Below are positions 1 to 8,968 of a stretch of DNA of 64,000 nucleotides, in pieces. Both the position numbers and the translations under genes were made by a program. Positions within the stretch are counted from its first letter, which is position 1. Each line of letters starts with the position of its first letter. Under the pieces are notes generated by a model, which did no database searches, was not told where the DNA came from, and was given only the letters and a program-made list of their open reading frames with translations. The DNA is from Mycobacterium sp. (GTDB lineage: Bacteria > Actinomycetota > Actinomycetes > Mycobacteriales > Mycobacteriaceae). The DNA lies in contig JAGQTU010000003.1 in NCBI GenBank assembly GCA_020438865.1, positions 124,001-188,000 of the forward strand, given 5' to 3'.

Positions 1-161
1 AACCGGGCGTAGTAGTCGGCGCTGATTCCGGCCCGCGCGGCCACCTCTTCACGGCGCAACCCCGGGGTTCGTCGCCGTCGCGCAAACTCCCCATCGTGGC
101 CCTGGCACGGCGCCATTGCCTCGCGACGTGCACGAAGGAATCCTCCCAGTGTCGTCGCCAC
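1..161 (-). CDS. XRE-family HTH regulator, N-terminal fragment
   Basis: Partial gene; its 3' part lies beyond base 1. The reverse strand reads from a GTG at 161 and gives about 53 residues with FLRARRE, then GLRREEVAARAGIS followed by ADYYARL. That is the helix-turn-helix core of XRE regulators of the MmyB-like type, which usually carry a C-terminal ligand-binding domain not visible here. It is divergent from mmpS with about 295 bases between them, so it could share a control region with the transporter operon. That role is inferred from position only. The family call is firm; the ligand and targets are unknown. Confidence 0.85.
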   Translation of the reverse strand, partial: MATTLGGFLRARREAMAPCQGHDGEFARRRRTPGLRREEVAARAGISADYYAR

Positions 162-455
162 GAAGTGATGCTACCGCCGGCGTTTTCCTGGGTGTCGCAC
201 TCCTAGGTAAACGTCGGCCATTCCTGTGCCCGCCGCCGTCGGGCATCATGTGCTGGCGGGGCATGCATCGATCGGTTGCGTCCGACGCCGTCCCGCGAGT
301 CCGCGGCGATGGAGTGGCATTGTGCAGATGCGGTGCGGGCGCTCCCTTCCAAGTGGGTATGACGAGAGATCGGCGATCCGCTCACGATGTTGCGCGAAGC
401 CCCGACGGGTTAGCGGAAAGATTTGGGCTCCGGTCGGCCGTCGAGATGGGTTGTG

Positions 456-881
456 ATGGTAGGGCTTCTCAAGGGGATGTGGATTCCGCTGGTCATCGCG
501 GCGGTGGTGATGGTGGGTGGTTTTGTCGCCTATCGGTTGCACGGAATCTTTGGTTCGCACCGCCTTTCGGCAGCCGGCCAGGTCGAAGCGATTGAGCCGA
601 TCAACGTCAAGCGGGTGACCTACGAGGTTTTCGGTCCTGCGGGCACGGCAGGCCACGTCAACTATTTGGACGCGGACGCCCAGCCGCAGGGGGCGAACTT
701 CGCCACGCTGCCCTGGTCGTTCACCGTGACCACGACCCTGCCGGGAGTCTTCGCGGCTGTGGTCGCCCAAGGCGATAGCCCGACGATCGGTTGCCGCATA
801 GTCGTCGACGGCCGGGTCAAAGACGCGGAGTCCAGCAGCAACCTGAACGCGCAGACCTTTTGCCTGGACAAGGCCGCATGA
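456..881 (+). CDS. mmpS: MmpS-family membrane accessory protein
   Basis: About 141 residues, the usual size for MmpS. An N-terminal transmembrane helix (IPLVIAAVVMVGGFVAYRL) is followed by a small extracytoplasmic domain with VTYEVFGPAGTAGHVNYLD and two late cysteines (GCRIVV, TFCLD), as in MmpS4/MmpS5 relatives. MmpS proteins assist MmpL transporters in exporting lipids or siderophores. The stop overlaps the mmpL start as ATGA at 878-881, so the two are translationally coupled. I chose ATG 456; GTG 453 and TTG 423 are possible and would add only a few residues. The family is clear; the substrate is not. Confidence 0.93.
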   Translation: MVGLLKGMWIPLVIAAVVMVGGFVAYRLHGIFGSHRLSAAGQVEAIEPINVKRVTYEVFGPAGTAGHVNYLDADAQPQGANFATLPWSFTVTTTLPGVFAAVVAQGDSPTIGCRIVVDGRVKDAESSSNLNAQTFCLDKAA

Positions 882-3778
882 GCGGCGATCACGTCCACGG
901 GTCGTTGCTGTCGCGGGCGATCCACCGGCTGGCGGTGCCAATCATCGTGGGCTGGCTGGGGCTCACCGTCGTCGTCTTCGTCGCCGCGCCGAACCTACAA
1001 GTGGTCGAACGCGACAACACGGTGGCCTTGTTGCCCCCGGACGCCCCGTCGCTGGTCGCGATGAAGCGCATGGGCAAGGTATTTCACGAGTTCGACTCCG
1101 ACAGCGTCGCCATGGTGGTGTTAGTCGGCGACCAGCCGCTGGGAGCCGAGGCGCGCCGCTTCTACGACGGCCTGGTGCGCGACATCGAACACGACACCCA
1201 TCATGTCCAGCACGTGCAGAACTATTGGGGCGATCTGATCACGGCGGCGGGCAACCAGAGCGCCGACAGCAAGGCCGCCTACGTGCAGGTGAACCTCGCT
1301 GGCGACCAGGGCACGACCTTGGCGGACGAGTCGGTGCACGCGGTCGAGGACCTGGTGGCGCACTCGCACCCGCCGCCGGGGATCAAGGCGTACGTCACCG
1401 GGCAGGCGCCGCAGACCACCGACACCACCGAGGCCGGCGACAAGAGTATGGGCCAACGTGTCGCGATAACAATCGTCGTCGCCGCGATCATGCTGCTCAT
1501 CGTCTATCGGTCCATCACCACGGTCCTGCTTGTGCTCGTCGTGGTGTTCGTCGAACTCGGCGTTGCGCGGGGAGTCGTCGCGGCGATCGGGAACTTTCAT
1601 GTCATGGGGTTCACGACGTTCGCCGTCAGCCTGCTCATGTCGCTGGTCATAGCCGCGGGGACGGATTACGCGATATTTTTCATCGGCCGCTATCACGAGG
1701 CGCGCCACGCTGGCCAGAACCGCCAGACGGCGTTTTACACCACCTATCGTGGGGTGGCCCACGTCGTCTTGGGCTCGGGTCTCACCGTTGCCGGAGCGAT
1801 GCTGTGCCTGCGGTTGACGCGGCTGCCCTATTTGAACACGCTGGCGATTCCCTGCGCGATCGGGCTGCTCGTCGTGATTGCCGCCTCGCTCACCCTGGTT
1901 CCGGCCGTCCTCGTCGCGGGGGGTCGCGTCGGTCTGCTCGAGCCGAAACGGCCGAGCAACGTGCGCGGGTGGCGGCGAATAGGTGCCGCGGTCGTGCGCT
2001 GGCCGGCGCCGATCCTCGCCGGCGCTCTCGTCGTGTCCGTTGTCGGCGGACTAACGTTGCCGGGGTATAAGACCGCCTACGACAACCGCCGCTACATTCC
2101 TGCCGGCATGGAATCCAATGTCGGATACGCCGCCGCCGAAAAGCATTTCAGTTACGCCAGGCTCAATCCCGACATATTGCTCGTCGAAGCCGGCCACGAT
2201 CTGCGGAATCCGGCCGACATGCTCGACTTGGACCGGATCGCGGGGAGTATCTTCCGGGTGCCCGGCATCGCCAGGGTGCAAAGTATAACCCGGCCGTTGG
2301 GGTACAATATCGAGCACGGCACAATCCCGTTTCAGGTGGCGATGGGCCCTGTCCCCATCAGGGACAACTTGCATTATCTGAAAGACCGCCTCGACGACAT
2401 CCTCAAGCTGAGCCGCGACGACCTCGGCACCCAGATCGCGACTTTAGAGCACATGTACAAAGTGCAAGAAGACCTGTCGAATTCGATTAGCGACAGCGCT
2501 CAAGTCACCGCCGATACCGCTGCCATAACGGACGAAATACGCGACCATGTCGCAGATTTTGATGATTTCTGGCGGCCAATTCGCAGCTACTTCTACTGGG
2601 AGAAGCATTGCTTCGACATCCCCATGTGCTGGTCGTTGCGCTCCATCTTCGACGCTTTGGACGGCTTCGACAAACTCGCCGAAAATTTCCATCTGCTAGC
2701 CAAAGACCTCCAAAAAAGCGCGGACGCGAGCCGCGAGATGCTCACGCTGCTCCCGCCGATGATCGCCGTCGCAAAGTCCATGCAGACCACGTTTTTGACC
2801 CTCTACAGCAGTTTTTCGGACCTGGTCACTCAAATGGACCGGATGACCGACACGGCGACCTTGATGGGCAAGTTTTTTGACCAAGCGAAAATCGACGGCT
2901 TGTTCTACATTCCCCCGGAAGTGTTCAACAGCCACGACTTCAAGCAGGGGCTCAAACTGCTGGTCTCCCCCGATGGCAAAGCCGCCCGCATGATCATCAC
3001 CCACGACGGCGATCCTGCGAGCACCGAGGGCATCTCCCACGTCGACGCCGAACTCAAGGCAGCCCGCGAGGCCGTCAAGGGAACCCCGCTGGCAGACGCC
3101 AAATTCTACCTAGGCGGCACCGCTGCCTCCTGGAAAGACATCCAGGAGGCCACCAAATACGACGTGATGGTCGAGGCCATGGCCGCGCTCATCCTGATCT
3201 TCATCGTCATGCTGGTGCTCACGCGGGCACTGATCGCCTCGCTGGTGATCGTCGGCACCGTGGTGGTCTCGTTGGCCACCGGGTTCGGCATTTCCGTACT
3301 GCTCTGGCAGGACCTCGTCGGCCTGGACTTGAACTGGATCACGCTGCCGTTCGCGGTCACCATCTTGCTGGCCGTGGGCTCCGACTACAACTTGTTGCTG
3401 ATCTCGCGGTTCAAGGAGGAAATCGGCGCCGGTCTGAAGACGGGCGCTATCCGGGCCATGGGTGGCACCGGTGGAGTCGTGACGGCCGCAGGCCTGGTGT
3501 TCGCCTTCACCATGGGAGCGCTGATCGTCAATAAGCTGCACACGATTGGGCAAGGCGGTTCCACCATCGGCCTGGGTTTGCTGGTCGACACCTTGATCGT
3601 GCGCTCGCTGATGACACCGTCAATCGCGGCGTTGCTGGGCCCGTGGTTCTGGTGGCCACTGAAGGTTCGCTCCCGACCGCGCCGCGGCGGGGTCCCGGAC
3701 AGGCCACGCGTCGACGACGCCGCCACCGCACCGCTGGCCGTGCCCTCGATCCCCGGACCCGACGACGAGATCAGGTGA
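878..3778 (+). CDS. mmpL: MmpL-family RND transporter
   Basis: 966 residues, normal for MmpL4/MmpL5-type proteins. One N-terminal membrane helix is followed by a periplasmic porter loop, a block of helices (about residues 190-370), a second long loop with helical hairpins, and a C-terminal helix block. The proton-relay signatures GTDYAIFF (near residue 262) and GSDYNLLLISRF (near 834) are intact. The loop sequence CFDIPMCWSLRSIFDALDG is typical of the MmpL4/5 branch. The start is ATG 878, overlapping the mmpS stop; an upstream in-frame start at 791 would lie wholly inside mmpS and is rejected. It is probably an inner-membrane lipid, glycopeptidolipid or siderophore exporter; the substrate cannot be read from sequence. 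Confidence 0.95.
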   Translation: MSGDHVHGSLLSRAIHRLAVPIIVGWLGLTVVVFVAAPNLQVVERDNTVALLPPDAPSLVAMKRMGKVFHEFDSDSVAMVVLVGDQPLGAEARRFYDGLVRDIEHDTHHVQHVQNYWGDLITAAGNQSADSKAAYVQVNLAGDQGTTLADESVHAVEDLVAHSHPPPGIKAYVTGQAPQTTDTTEAGDKSMGQRVAITIVVAAIMLLIVYRSITTVLLVLVVVFVELGVARGVVAAIGNFHVMGFTTFAVSLLMSLVIAAGTDYAIFFIGRYHEARHAGQNRQTAFYTTYRGVAHVVLGSGLTVAGAMLCLRLTRLPYLNTLAIPCAIGLLVVIAASLTLVPAVLVAGGRVGLLEPKRPSNVRGWRRIGAAVVRWPAPILAGALVVSVVGGLTLPGYKTAYDNRRYIPAGMESNVGYAAAEKHFSYARLNPDILLVEAGHDLRNPADMLDLDRIAGSIFRVPGIARVQSITRPLGYNIEHGTIPFQVAMGPVPIRDNLHYLKDRLDDILKLSRDDLGTQIATLEHMYKVQEDLSNSISDSAQVTADTAAITDEIRDHVADFDDFWRPIRSYFYWEKHCFDIPMCWSLRSIFDALDGFDKLAENFHLLAKDLQKSADASREMLTLLPPMIAVAKSMQTTFLTLYSSFSDLVTQMDRMTDTATLMGKFFDQAKIDGLFYIPPEVFNSHDFKQGLKLLVSPDGKAARMIITHDGDPASTEGISHVDAELKAAREAVKGTPLADAKFYLGGTAASWKDIQEATKYDVMVEAMAALILIFIVMLVLTRALIASLVIVGTVVVSLATGFGISVLLWQDLVGLDLNWITLPFAVTILLAVGSDYNLLLISRFKEEIGAGLKTGAIRAMGGTGGVVTAAGLVFAFTMGALIVNKLHTIGQGGSTIGLGLLVDTLIVRSLMTPSIAALLGPWFWWPLKVRSRPRRGGVPDRPRVDDAATAPLAVPSIPGPDDEIR

Positions 3779-3923
3779 TACGCACCGGCTGTCGACACCC
3801 GCCGGACCGCGATGGCCCATTCGGGTCAAGGTTGACCCAGGTGGACCTTACAGACGGTGTGAGGGGCGTCATACGGTGGCGTTACCGCAGAATTGCTGGG
3901 ACGACAGCGAGAAGGGCCGTCAC

Positions 3924-5108
3924 ATGACCGAGATACTGACCCGGATGCAGGCAATGCCGAGTGAAACTCCCCTCGAAGACGAGGCTTTGGCCGCTTACGA
4001 GAAGAAGTTCCGCGAGGACAACACCATCTGGGCCGAACTCTTGCAGGAAAACCTCGACCGCCTTGGGCGCGGGTCGTTTTCGCTGCACTGGATGGACACC
4101 GACAAGGCGAATTGGGGTGTAAGGGCGCGGCCAAGTTCGCGGGGTTTGACCTACACCGACATCAACCGTCCCCCGGCCTACGGCACGCTGCCCGAGCACA
4201 ATGCGACACGCAACTTCGCCCCGCGCGGCTCGGTGCGAGACCCTTATGCCGATCAGATGCCGATCATCGACGCCTACGACATCCTCGACAAGAAGGATGC
4301 GTGGGCAGATAACGTGATAACGCTGTATGAGGAGGCCAAGGCGCGGCAGTGGAACTCCACCAGCGACATCCCGTGGAGCGAGCTCGAGCCGGTCAGCGAG
4401 GACCTGGAGAAGGCCGCGTGCCAGCTGGCCACCTCCCTCACCGAGGTCGAGTTCGTCGCGGGCGACTTCCCGTCTCGCTGGGTCTATCGGACCTCACCGG
4501 ATTTTTTTGAAATCAAAAATTTCCTCGTGACGCAGATGATGGACGAGGCCCGTCACATGGAAGTGTTCCGCAAGCGCGCACTCGCCGGCGGCGGCGGCTT
4601 GTTGCACGCCAGCCCGGCTTTGGAGTGGGCGCTGAAGGCGATCCTCGAATCACCGACCCACACCCAGGGCACTTTCCTGCTCAATGTCCTGGGCGAAGGG
4701 CTTGTCCTCACCATATTCCGGGCCGGCGAATTCCTGTCCAAGACCCATGTCGACAAGGAGATCTTCCGGCGTTGCATGCAAGACGAGGCCCGACACGTCT
4801 CGTACGGAACGCTGGAGTTGAAGAACTTCCTCGACTGCTCGACCGATAGGGACAAGGCGCTGTCGGATATGCACCGCTTCGCCGATCTTGGCGAGCAGAT
4901 CATCCTCACCGCGCTGAGCAGTCCCGGATTGCTGGAGCCGCTGGCCGTTCTGATGGGCGGTGGGGTCGACAAGATCGACGATGGCATGGAGGGTGTGTCG
5001 TTCTTGTGGGGGACGATTGTCGAGGAGTATCTGCAGCGCTGTGACCGCGCCGGGTTTGACCGCCGCGAGAAGGTGACGATTCCGTTGGAGATGCCGTGGA
5101 CGGCGTGA
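3924..5108 (+). CDS. Ferritin-like di-iron protein
   Basis: 394 residues. The four-helix di-iron ligand pattern is visible: carboxylates in TEVEFVAGDF (E174/E176), E208xxH211 in MMDEARHMEVF, E258 in NVLGEGLVLTIF, and E288xxH291 in MQDEARHVSYG. Two EARH motifs plus two further Glu are the classic ligand set of ferritin-like oxygenases and oxidases, so O2-dependent chemistry is plausible. I chose ATG 3924 because AGAAGG lies just upstream; a GTG at 3876 has no such site. The next gene overlaps its stop by GTGA, and a ferredoxin follows two genes on, a possible electron donor. The substrate is unknown. Confidence 0.82.
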   Translation: MTEILTRMQAMPSETPLEDEALAAYEKKFREDNTIWAELLQENLDRLGRGSFSLHWMDTDKANWGVRARPSSRGLTYTDINRPPAYGTLPEHNATRNFAPRGSVRDPYADQMPIIDAYDILDKKDAWADNVITLYEEAKARQWNSTSDIPWSELEPVSEDLEKAACQLATSLTEVEFVAGDFPSRWVYRTSPDFFEIKNFLVTQMMDEARHMEVFRKRALAGGGGLLHASPALEWALKAILESPTHTQGTFLLNVLGEGLVLTIFRAGEFLSKTHVDKEIFRRCMQDEARHVSYGTLELKNFLDCSTDRDKALSDMHRFADLGEQIILTALSSPGLLEPLAVLMGGGVDKIDDGMEGVSFLWGTIVEEYLQRCDRAGFDRREKVTIPLEMPWTA

Positions 5109-5548
5109 GCACGAGCACAGACCTTCCTACCGTCGAGTGGCTGCTTAGGCTCGCGGAGATCAACATGGCAGATCTCGCCGAGTTTCGTAAGCTCGGCGAG
5201 ATGGACTGCCGGTTCGCCGTCGACATCTTCGACGGCGGCCCCGACGGGTCTGCGTTGATCGTCCAATTGTTTTTCGATGGCTTCGATGTCAGGGAGATCA
5301 AGCAGATCGGCGAAACCGAACTGGAGTCGATGGACTTTGTCATCGAGACCGATCGGGATTCGTGGCAGGAGATGGTGGATAACATCCGCGCCGGAGACGG
5401 CCAACCGGACCTCGATCACACGCTCAACGCACTGAGCATGGCGGCGACACCGATCCGGGTCTGGTCGTCAGACCCGCTGGGGCGCGACATGTTTTTCCGC
5501 TACAACCAGAGTTTGCAGCATTTCATCAACAACTGTGCTCGGTTGTGA
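5105..5548 (+). CDS. SCP2-like small protein
   Basis: About 147 residues starting at GTG 5105, whose GTGA overlaps the stop of the di-iron gene; an in-frame GTG at 5096 is the alternative. The sequence (VDIFDGGPDGSALIVQLFF, ESMDFVIETDRDSWQEMV) resembles the SCP2 sterol-carrier fold loosely, with an acidic first half and a C-terminal FRYNQSLQHFINN. It would be a lipid or acyl-CoA holding protein feeding the neighbouring oxidase. Similarity to the two clear SCP2 genes at 5901 and 8516 is weak, so treat the fold as probable rather than proven. Confidence 0.6.
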   Translation: MSTSTDLPTVEWLLRLAEINMADLAEFRKLGEMDCRFAVDIFDGGPDGSALIVQLFFDGFDVREIKQIGETELESMDFVIETDRDSWQEMVDNIRAGDGQPDLDHTLNALSMAATPIRVWSSDPLGRDMFFRYNQSLQHFINNCARL

Positions 5549-5575
5549 ATCGCCCATCAGGGAAGAGAAAAACCT

Positions 5576-5863
5576 ATGAGCCGGACGCGGCGAGGCCATT
5601 TCTATATCGATGACACCTGCATCGGATGCGGAGCGTGCGAGCACTCATGTCCGGGTCGCGTCGATGCCATATCGAAGAAAGCCGACGATTTCCTGGGCCG
5701 ATTCGTGATCGACCTCGAACAGTGCATCGACTGCGGGAAATGCGTGCCGCTGTGCCCGGTCGACTGTATTCACGACGGCCGTGTCGAAGCGGACTTCGTG
5801 CCCGACAATGGCTACACAAAGATCGCAAAGCTGCACGAGTGGGCGGCCCGCAAGGACAGCTGA
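5576..5863 (+). CDS. 2[4Fe-4S] ferredoxin
   Basis: 95 residues with two complete cluster motifs: CIGCGACEHSCPG near the N-terminus and CIDCGKCVPLCPVDC in the middle, each giving CxxCxxC plus a distal CP. It is a soluble low-potential electron carrier. ATG 5576 is preceded by GGGAAGAGA. It sits between an SCP2-like gene and a clear SCP2 gene in the same short operon as a di-iron protein. An electron-supply role for that oxidase is therefore likely, although no ferredoxin reductase gene is present nearby. Confidence 0.95.
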   Translation: MSRTRRGHFYIDDTCIGCGACEHSCPGRVDAISKKADDFLGRFVIDLEQCIDCGKCVPLCPVDCIHDGRVEADFVPDNGYTKIAKLHEWAARKDS

Positions 5864-5900
5864 GTGCGTTCAACGATTCAGAGGGTTGAGGGACGTAAAA

Positions 5901-6308
5901 ATGGGCGTTTTCAAAGATAGTGACGAGGCGACAAAGTACATTGCCGGGATCTTCGAGGAGGCGATGTCCGACGAATCGATCGCCGACCAACTCGCGGCGT
6001 CCGGCGTCGTGCTGCAACTCAACTGCTCGGACCCGGACATCCAGATCACGGTCGACATGCCCAACAAGAAGGTGATCACCGGCAGCTGTGAGCTTTCGCC
6101 CACCGTGGCGATGTCGATGACCTCCGACATGGCCAACCGGTTCTGGCAGGGCAAACTCAACCTTGCTGTCTCGCTGGCCAAGGGCCAGGTCCGCGCAAAA
6201 GGCCCGGTGCCGAAGATCCTCAAGCTCGTGCCCGTCGCCAAGAAGCTTTTCCCCCGCTACGAGGAGTCGCTGCGGGCCGAGGGGCGCACCGACTTGCTGG
6301 CTGTTTGA
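5901..6308 (+). CDS. SCP2 sterol/lipid-binding domain protein
   Basis: 135 residues, a single SCP2 domain. It shares its whole length with the protein at 8516: an IFEEAMSDESIADQLAASG-type start, a central VDMPNKKVITGS, then MANRFWQGKLNL and KAKGPVPKILKLVP-like end motifs. SCP2 domains bind acyl-CoAs or sterols in a hydrophobic tunnel. ATG 5901 follows GAGGGTTGAGGGACG; in-frame starts upstream lie in the ferredoxin gene and are rejected. It is the last gene of the first arm of the cluster and faces the convergent response-regulator gene. Confidence 0.88.
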   Translation: MGVFKDSDEATKYIAGIFEEAMSDESIADQLAASGVVLQLNCSDPDIQITVDMPNKKVITGSCELSPTVAMSMTSDMANRFWQGKLNLAVSLAKGQVRAKGPVPKILKLVPVAKKLFPRYEESLRAEGRTDLLAV

Positions 6309-6340
6309 CCGAGGGCGGCGCCCGGGGCGGATTCGAACCC

Positions 6341-7015
6341 TTACTGGGACCGGTCGGCCTCGGAGAGGTCGTCGAGCAATCGGTACCGGCCGGCCATCGC
6401 CGCGGCGGCGATGCGATTGGTGACGGCGAGTTTGTGCAGCAACGCGGCCACCATCCGTTTGGCGGTGCGCTCCGATACCACCATCCGCCGCGCGATGTCG
6501 GCAGTCTCCATGCCTGTGGCAACCAACCTCCACAACTGGAGTTCCTGCGTGCTGAGGCTGTCCAGCAACGCCGATCGCGGTGCGCGGGACTTCGCGAGCA
6601 GTGCGTCAAGCAGCACGCCGTTGATGACCCGCAAGCCTTCGGCGACGGTCCACAGCGGCCCGGCCAGCGCTTCGGGCCGCGCCGTCTTGGGCAGGAATCC
6701 GTCGGCGCCAGCGCGCAGCGCCTCCTCGGCAAGCTCGAGATCACCGGTTCCCGACAGCGCCACGATCCGGGTCTTGGGATGGCGCGCCTTAATGTGCCGG
6801 ATGGCGGCTATCCCGCCGAGTGGGGGCATGGACAGGTCGATGATCGCGACGTCGGCAGCGCAGCGCGCCACCAGGTCGGCGGCCTCCTCGACGTAGGTGG
6901 TCTGCCCGCCCACTGTGAACAGCTCGCCCCATTGGCGGTCGAGCAGCAAGGCCAGGCCTTGTGCGAAAAGCTCGTGGTCGTCGATGATCACCACGACGAA
7001 CGGCTTGCCGGTCAT
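6341..7015 (-). CDS. NarL/LuxR-type response regulator
   Basis: 224 residues. The receiver domain has IIDDHE near the N-terminus, D60 as probable phosphoacceptor in AIIDLSMPP, and a late FLPKTARPEAL lysine. The C-terminal LuxR-type HTH contains LSTQELQLWRLVATGM, then TADIARRMVVSERTAKRMV. It starts at ATG 7015 and is divergent from the histidine kinase gene, 35 bases away, an arrangement typical of a cognate pair sharing one promoter region. It lies between the two arms of the alcohol/lipid cluster, so it probably controls them. The MnoSR pair of M. smegmatis, which governs a diol/alcohol regulon, is a reasonable functional comparison but not a proven orthologue. Confidence 0.92.
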   Translation of the reverse strand: MTGKPFVVVIIDDHELFAQGLALLLDRQWGELFTVGGQTTYVEEAADLVARCAADVAIIDLSMPPLGGIAAIRHIKARHPKTRIVALSGTGDLELAEEALRAGADGFLPKTARPEALAGPLWTVAEGLRVINGVLLDALLAKSRAPRSALLDSLSTQELQLWRLVATGMETADIARRMVVSERTAKRMVAALLHKLAVTNRIAAAAMAGRYRLLDDLSEADRSQ

Positions 7016-7050
7016 TGCTGTGACGCTACCCCGGCCCTAATGTCGGCCCG

Positions 7051-8337
7051 GTGAGATCGGTCGATCAGCGCCGTTGGACGGCGCAGGGGGACGGCAGCGG
7101 CTACGGGTTGGCTCGCACCGTCGTCGCCGTGCGGGTCGCGGTGGTGATCTCGATCGGGGTGCTGTTGCCGGTGGAGCCGGCAGGGGTGCGCGTGTATATC
7201 GCGATCCTGATGGCGGCGGCGCTGGTCTACGCGGCGATTGTGTTCGTCCACCCGCAGTTGGAGGTGCGCCGTACCCGTTACCGTTGGCTGGTCACCGGCG
7301 TCGACTCGATGTTCACGCTGGTGTTCATCGCGCTGACCGGTGGGGTGCACAGCCCAGCGGTGTCGGTGCTGGTGCTGGTCGTCATCGCCTCCGCGGCCCG
7401 GCTGTCGTTTGCCGAGACACTCGCGTTGGGGGTGCTCCTCGGCGCCGGGTACATCGGCGTCGTGCTACTGGCCTCCTCTGACAGTGCCGCGCTCGCACCG
7501 GTGCCACAAAGTAGCTGGTGGGCGCTGTACCTGCTGTTCACGGCCATCATCACGGCGGGGTTGTCGTCCCTGGTCGAACGCGAACACCGATCCAGCGTGC
7601 GGGCGCTGGTGGAGGCCGAAGCCGAACACGCCGCCGCTGAAGAGGAACGCGATCTGCGAAGCCGGTTGTTGCAGTCCTACCAGTCGCAGCAGGACGGGCT
7701 GCAGGTGCTGGTGCACGAATTCCGCACCCCCATCGCCTCCTTGGGGGCGCTCACGGCGGCGCTCACATCGGCGAGGCCGATGTCGGAGTCCGACCGTGCC
7801 GCCAGCCTGCAGCTGGCCGCCCGGCACGTTGAGCACCTCGGCGACATGCTCGACGCCTTGTCCGACGTCGCGTTGAGCCGGCGCCCCGCCTTCTCGGCGG
7901 GCCGGGTCCGGCGCGTCGACATGGCCGGCCTGATCACCGCTGCCGCCGACGCCGTGGGCCTGGTTGCACCGCAGCTGCGGTTGACGGTGAGCGACGACGT
8001 CGGTGCGGTCGCGGTCAACGCCCAGGGGTTGCGGCGCGTGCTGACCAACCTGCTGGAGAACGCTTCCCGGCACAGCCGCGATGCCCCCATCGACGTGACG
8101 TGCACGCGCACAGGCGACGACATCGTCATCGAGATCGCCGACCGCGGTCCTGGCATACCCGCTCAGAGTCTGGGCCAGCTGACGGCCAAATACGTCAGCG
8201 CCGGTGACCGGCGCGGCACCGCCGGGCTGGGCCTGTGGATCGTGCAGCAAATCCTCGAGGCGATCGGCGGGCGGGTCGATTTCAGCGCATGTGACGGCGG
8301 GGGGCTCGTGGCGACCGTTCGCGCCCCGATCGGGTGA
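7051..8337 (+). CDS. Membrane sensor histidine kinase
   Basis: 428 residues from GTG 7051. The N-terminal half holds several membrane helices (for example VAVVISIGVLLPVEPAG, MFTLVFIALTGGV and further hydrophobic stretches to about residue 175). A short coiled region precedes the kinase core. The H-box is VLVHEFRTPIASLG with the phosphorylated His near residue 222. The N-box is NLLENASRHSRD, G1 is DRGPGIP, and G2 is GTAGLGLWIVQQIL. No periplasmic loop long enough for a folded sensor domain is evident, so sensing may occur within the membrane. It is divergent from the response regulator and likely its partner. Confidence 0.93.
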   Translation: MRSVDQRRWTAQGDGSGYGLARTVVAVRVAVVISIGVLLPVEPAGVRVYIAILMAAALVYAAIVFVHPQLEVRRTRYRWLVTGVDSMFTLVFIALTGGVHSPAVSVLVLVVIASAARLSFAETLALGVLLGAGYIGVVLLASSDSAALAPVPQSSWWALYLLFTAIITAGLSSLVEREHRSSVRALVEAEAEHAAAEEERDLRSRLLQSYQSQQDGLQVLVHEFRTPIASLGALTAALTSARPMSESDRAASLQLAARHVEHLGDMLDALSDVALSRRPAFSAGRVRRVDMAGLITAAADAVGLVAPQLRLTVSDDVGAVAVNAQGLRRVLTNLLENASRHSRDAPIDVTCTRTGDDIVIEIADRGPGIPAQSLGQLTAKYVSAGDRRGTAGLGLWIVQQILEAIGGRVDFSACDGGGLVATVRAPIG

Positions 8338-8515
8338 TTCGATCGCGCGGCGATTGGCCCGCGAAGGCCACTGATTGGCACGCGCGCGACTGGCACGGCG
8401 CTGTTGTGATCGCGACCATGGCTAGGGCACTTTGGCGGCGCACGACACAATGCCGCGCCCGCGGCGACGCCCGCACACCCGAGCACGTCACCTGGTGCAC
8501 AGAACGGAGGCCGGG

Positions 8516-8926
8516 ATGGCCGTCTTCACCGATGAAGATGAGGTCTACACCTACTTGGGTGGGATCTTCCGGCGTGGCCTGGATAAGGAGGGGTTGGCTG
8601 ACAAGCTGGCCGGTTCGGGCGTGGTGTTGCGGATCCATTACAGCGATCCGGATGCGGTGGTGACGGTGGATATGCCGAATAAGGTCGTCGAGACCGGTTC
8701 GGGAAGCACGGCGGTGCCCAATGTCGAGTTGTTCATGTCTGCGGACATGGGCAACCGGTTCTGGTTGGGGAAGGTGAACTTGACGATGGCGATGGCTCGG
8801 GGCACGGTGCGGGCCAAAGGCCCGGTGGCCAAGCTGATCAAGCTGATCCCGCAGGCCAAAAACTTGTTCCCGGAGTACCGGCTGATGCTGCAAGCCGCGC
8901 ACCGTGAGGACCTCATCGATGCATGA
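8516..8926 (+). CDS. SCP2 sterol/lipid-binding domain protein, second copy
   Basis: 136 residues, clearly paralogous to the protein at 5901: both carry YxxGIF near the start, VDMPNKxV in the centre, MxNRFWxGKxNL, then GxVRAKGPVxKxxKLxP and a final LFPxY. ATG 8516 has GGAGGCCGGG immediately upstream. The kinase gene ends at 8337, and the 178 bases between may hold the promoter of this second arm. It is followed by the acyl-CoA ligase gene after 42 bases, so a lipid-carrier role for an acyl substrate is plausible. Confidence 0.88.
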   Translation: MAVFTDEDEVYTYLGGIFRRGLDKEGLADKLAGSGVVLRIHYSDPDAVVTVDMPNKVVETGSGSTAVPNVELFMSADMGNRFWLGKVNLTMAMARGTVRAKGPVAKLIKLIPQAKNLFPEYRLMLQAAHREDLIDA

Positions 8927-8968
8927 GCCGGGTCGGCCGGCTGGTCTGCTGGGTGGGATGGTGCCGCG

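Noticed and set aside
246..941. Long open frame on the minus strand opposite mmpS
   Set aside because: Its translation is Arg/His/Pro-rich with no motif, and it mirrors a clear mmpS/mmpL reading; a by-product of high GC.
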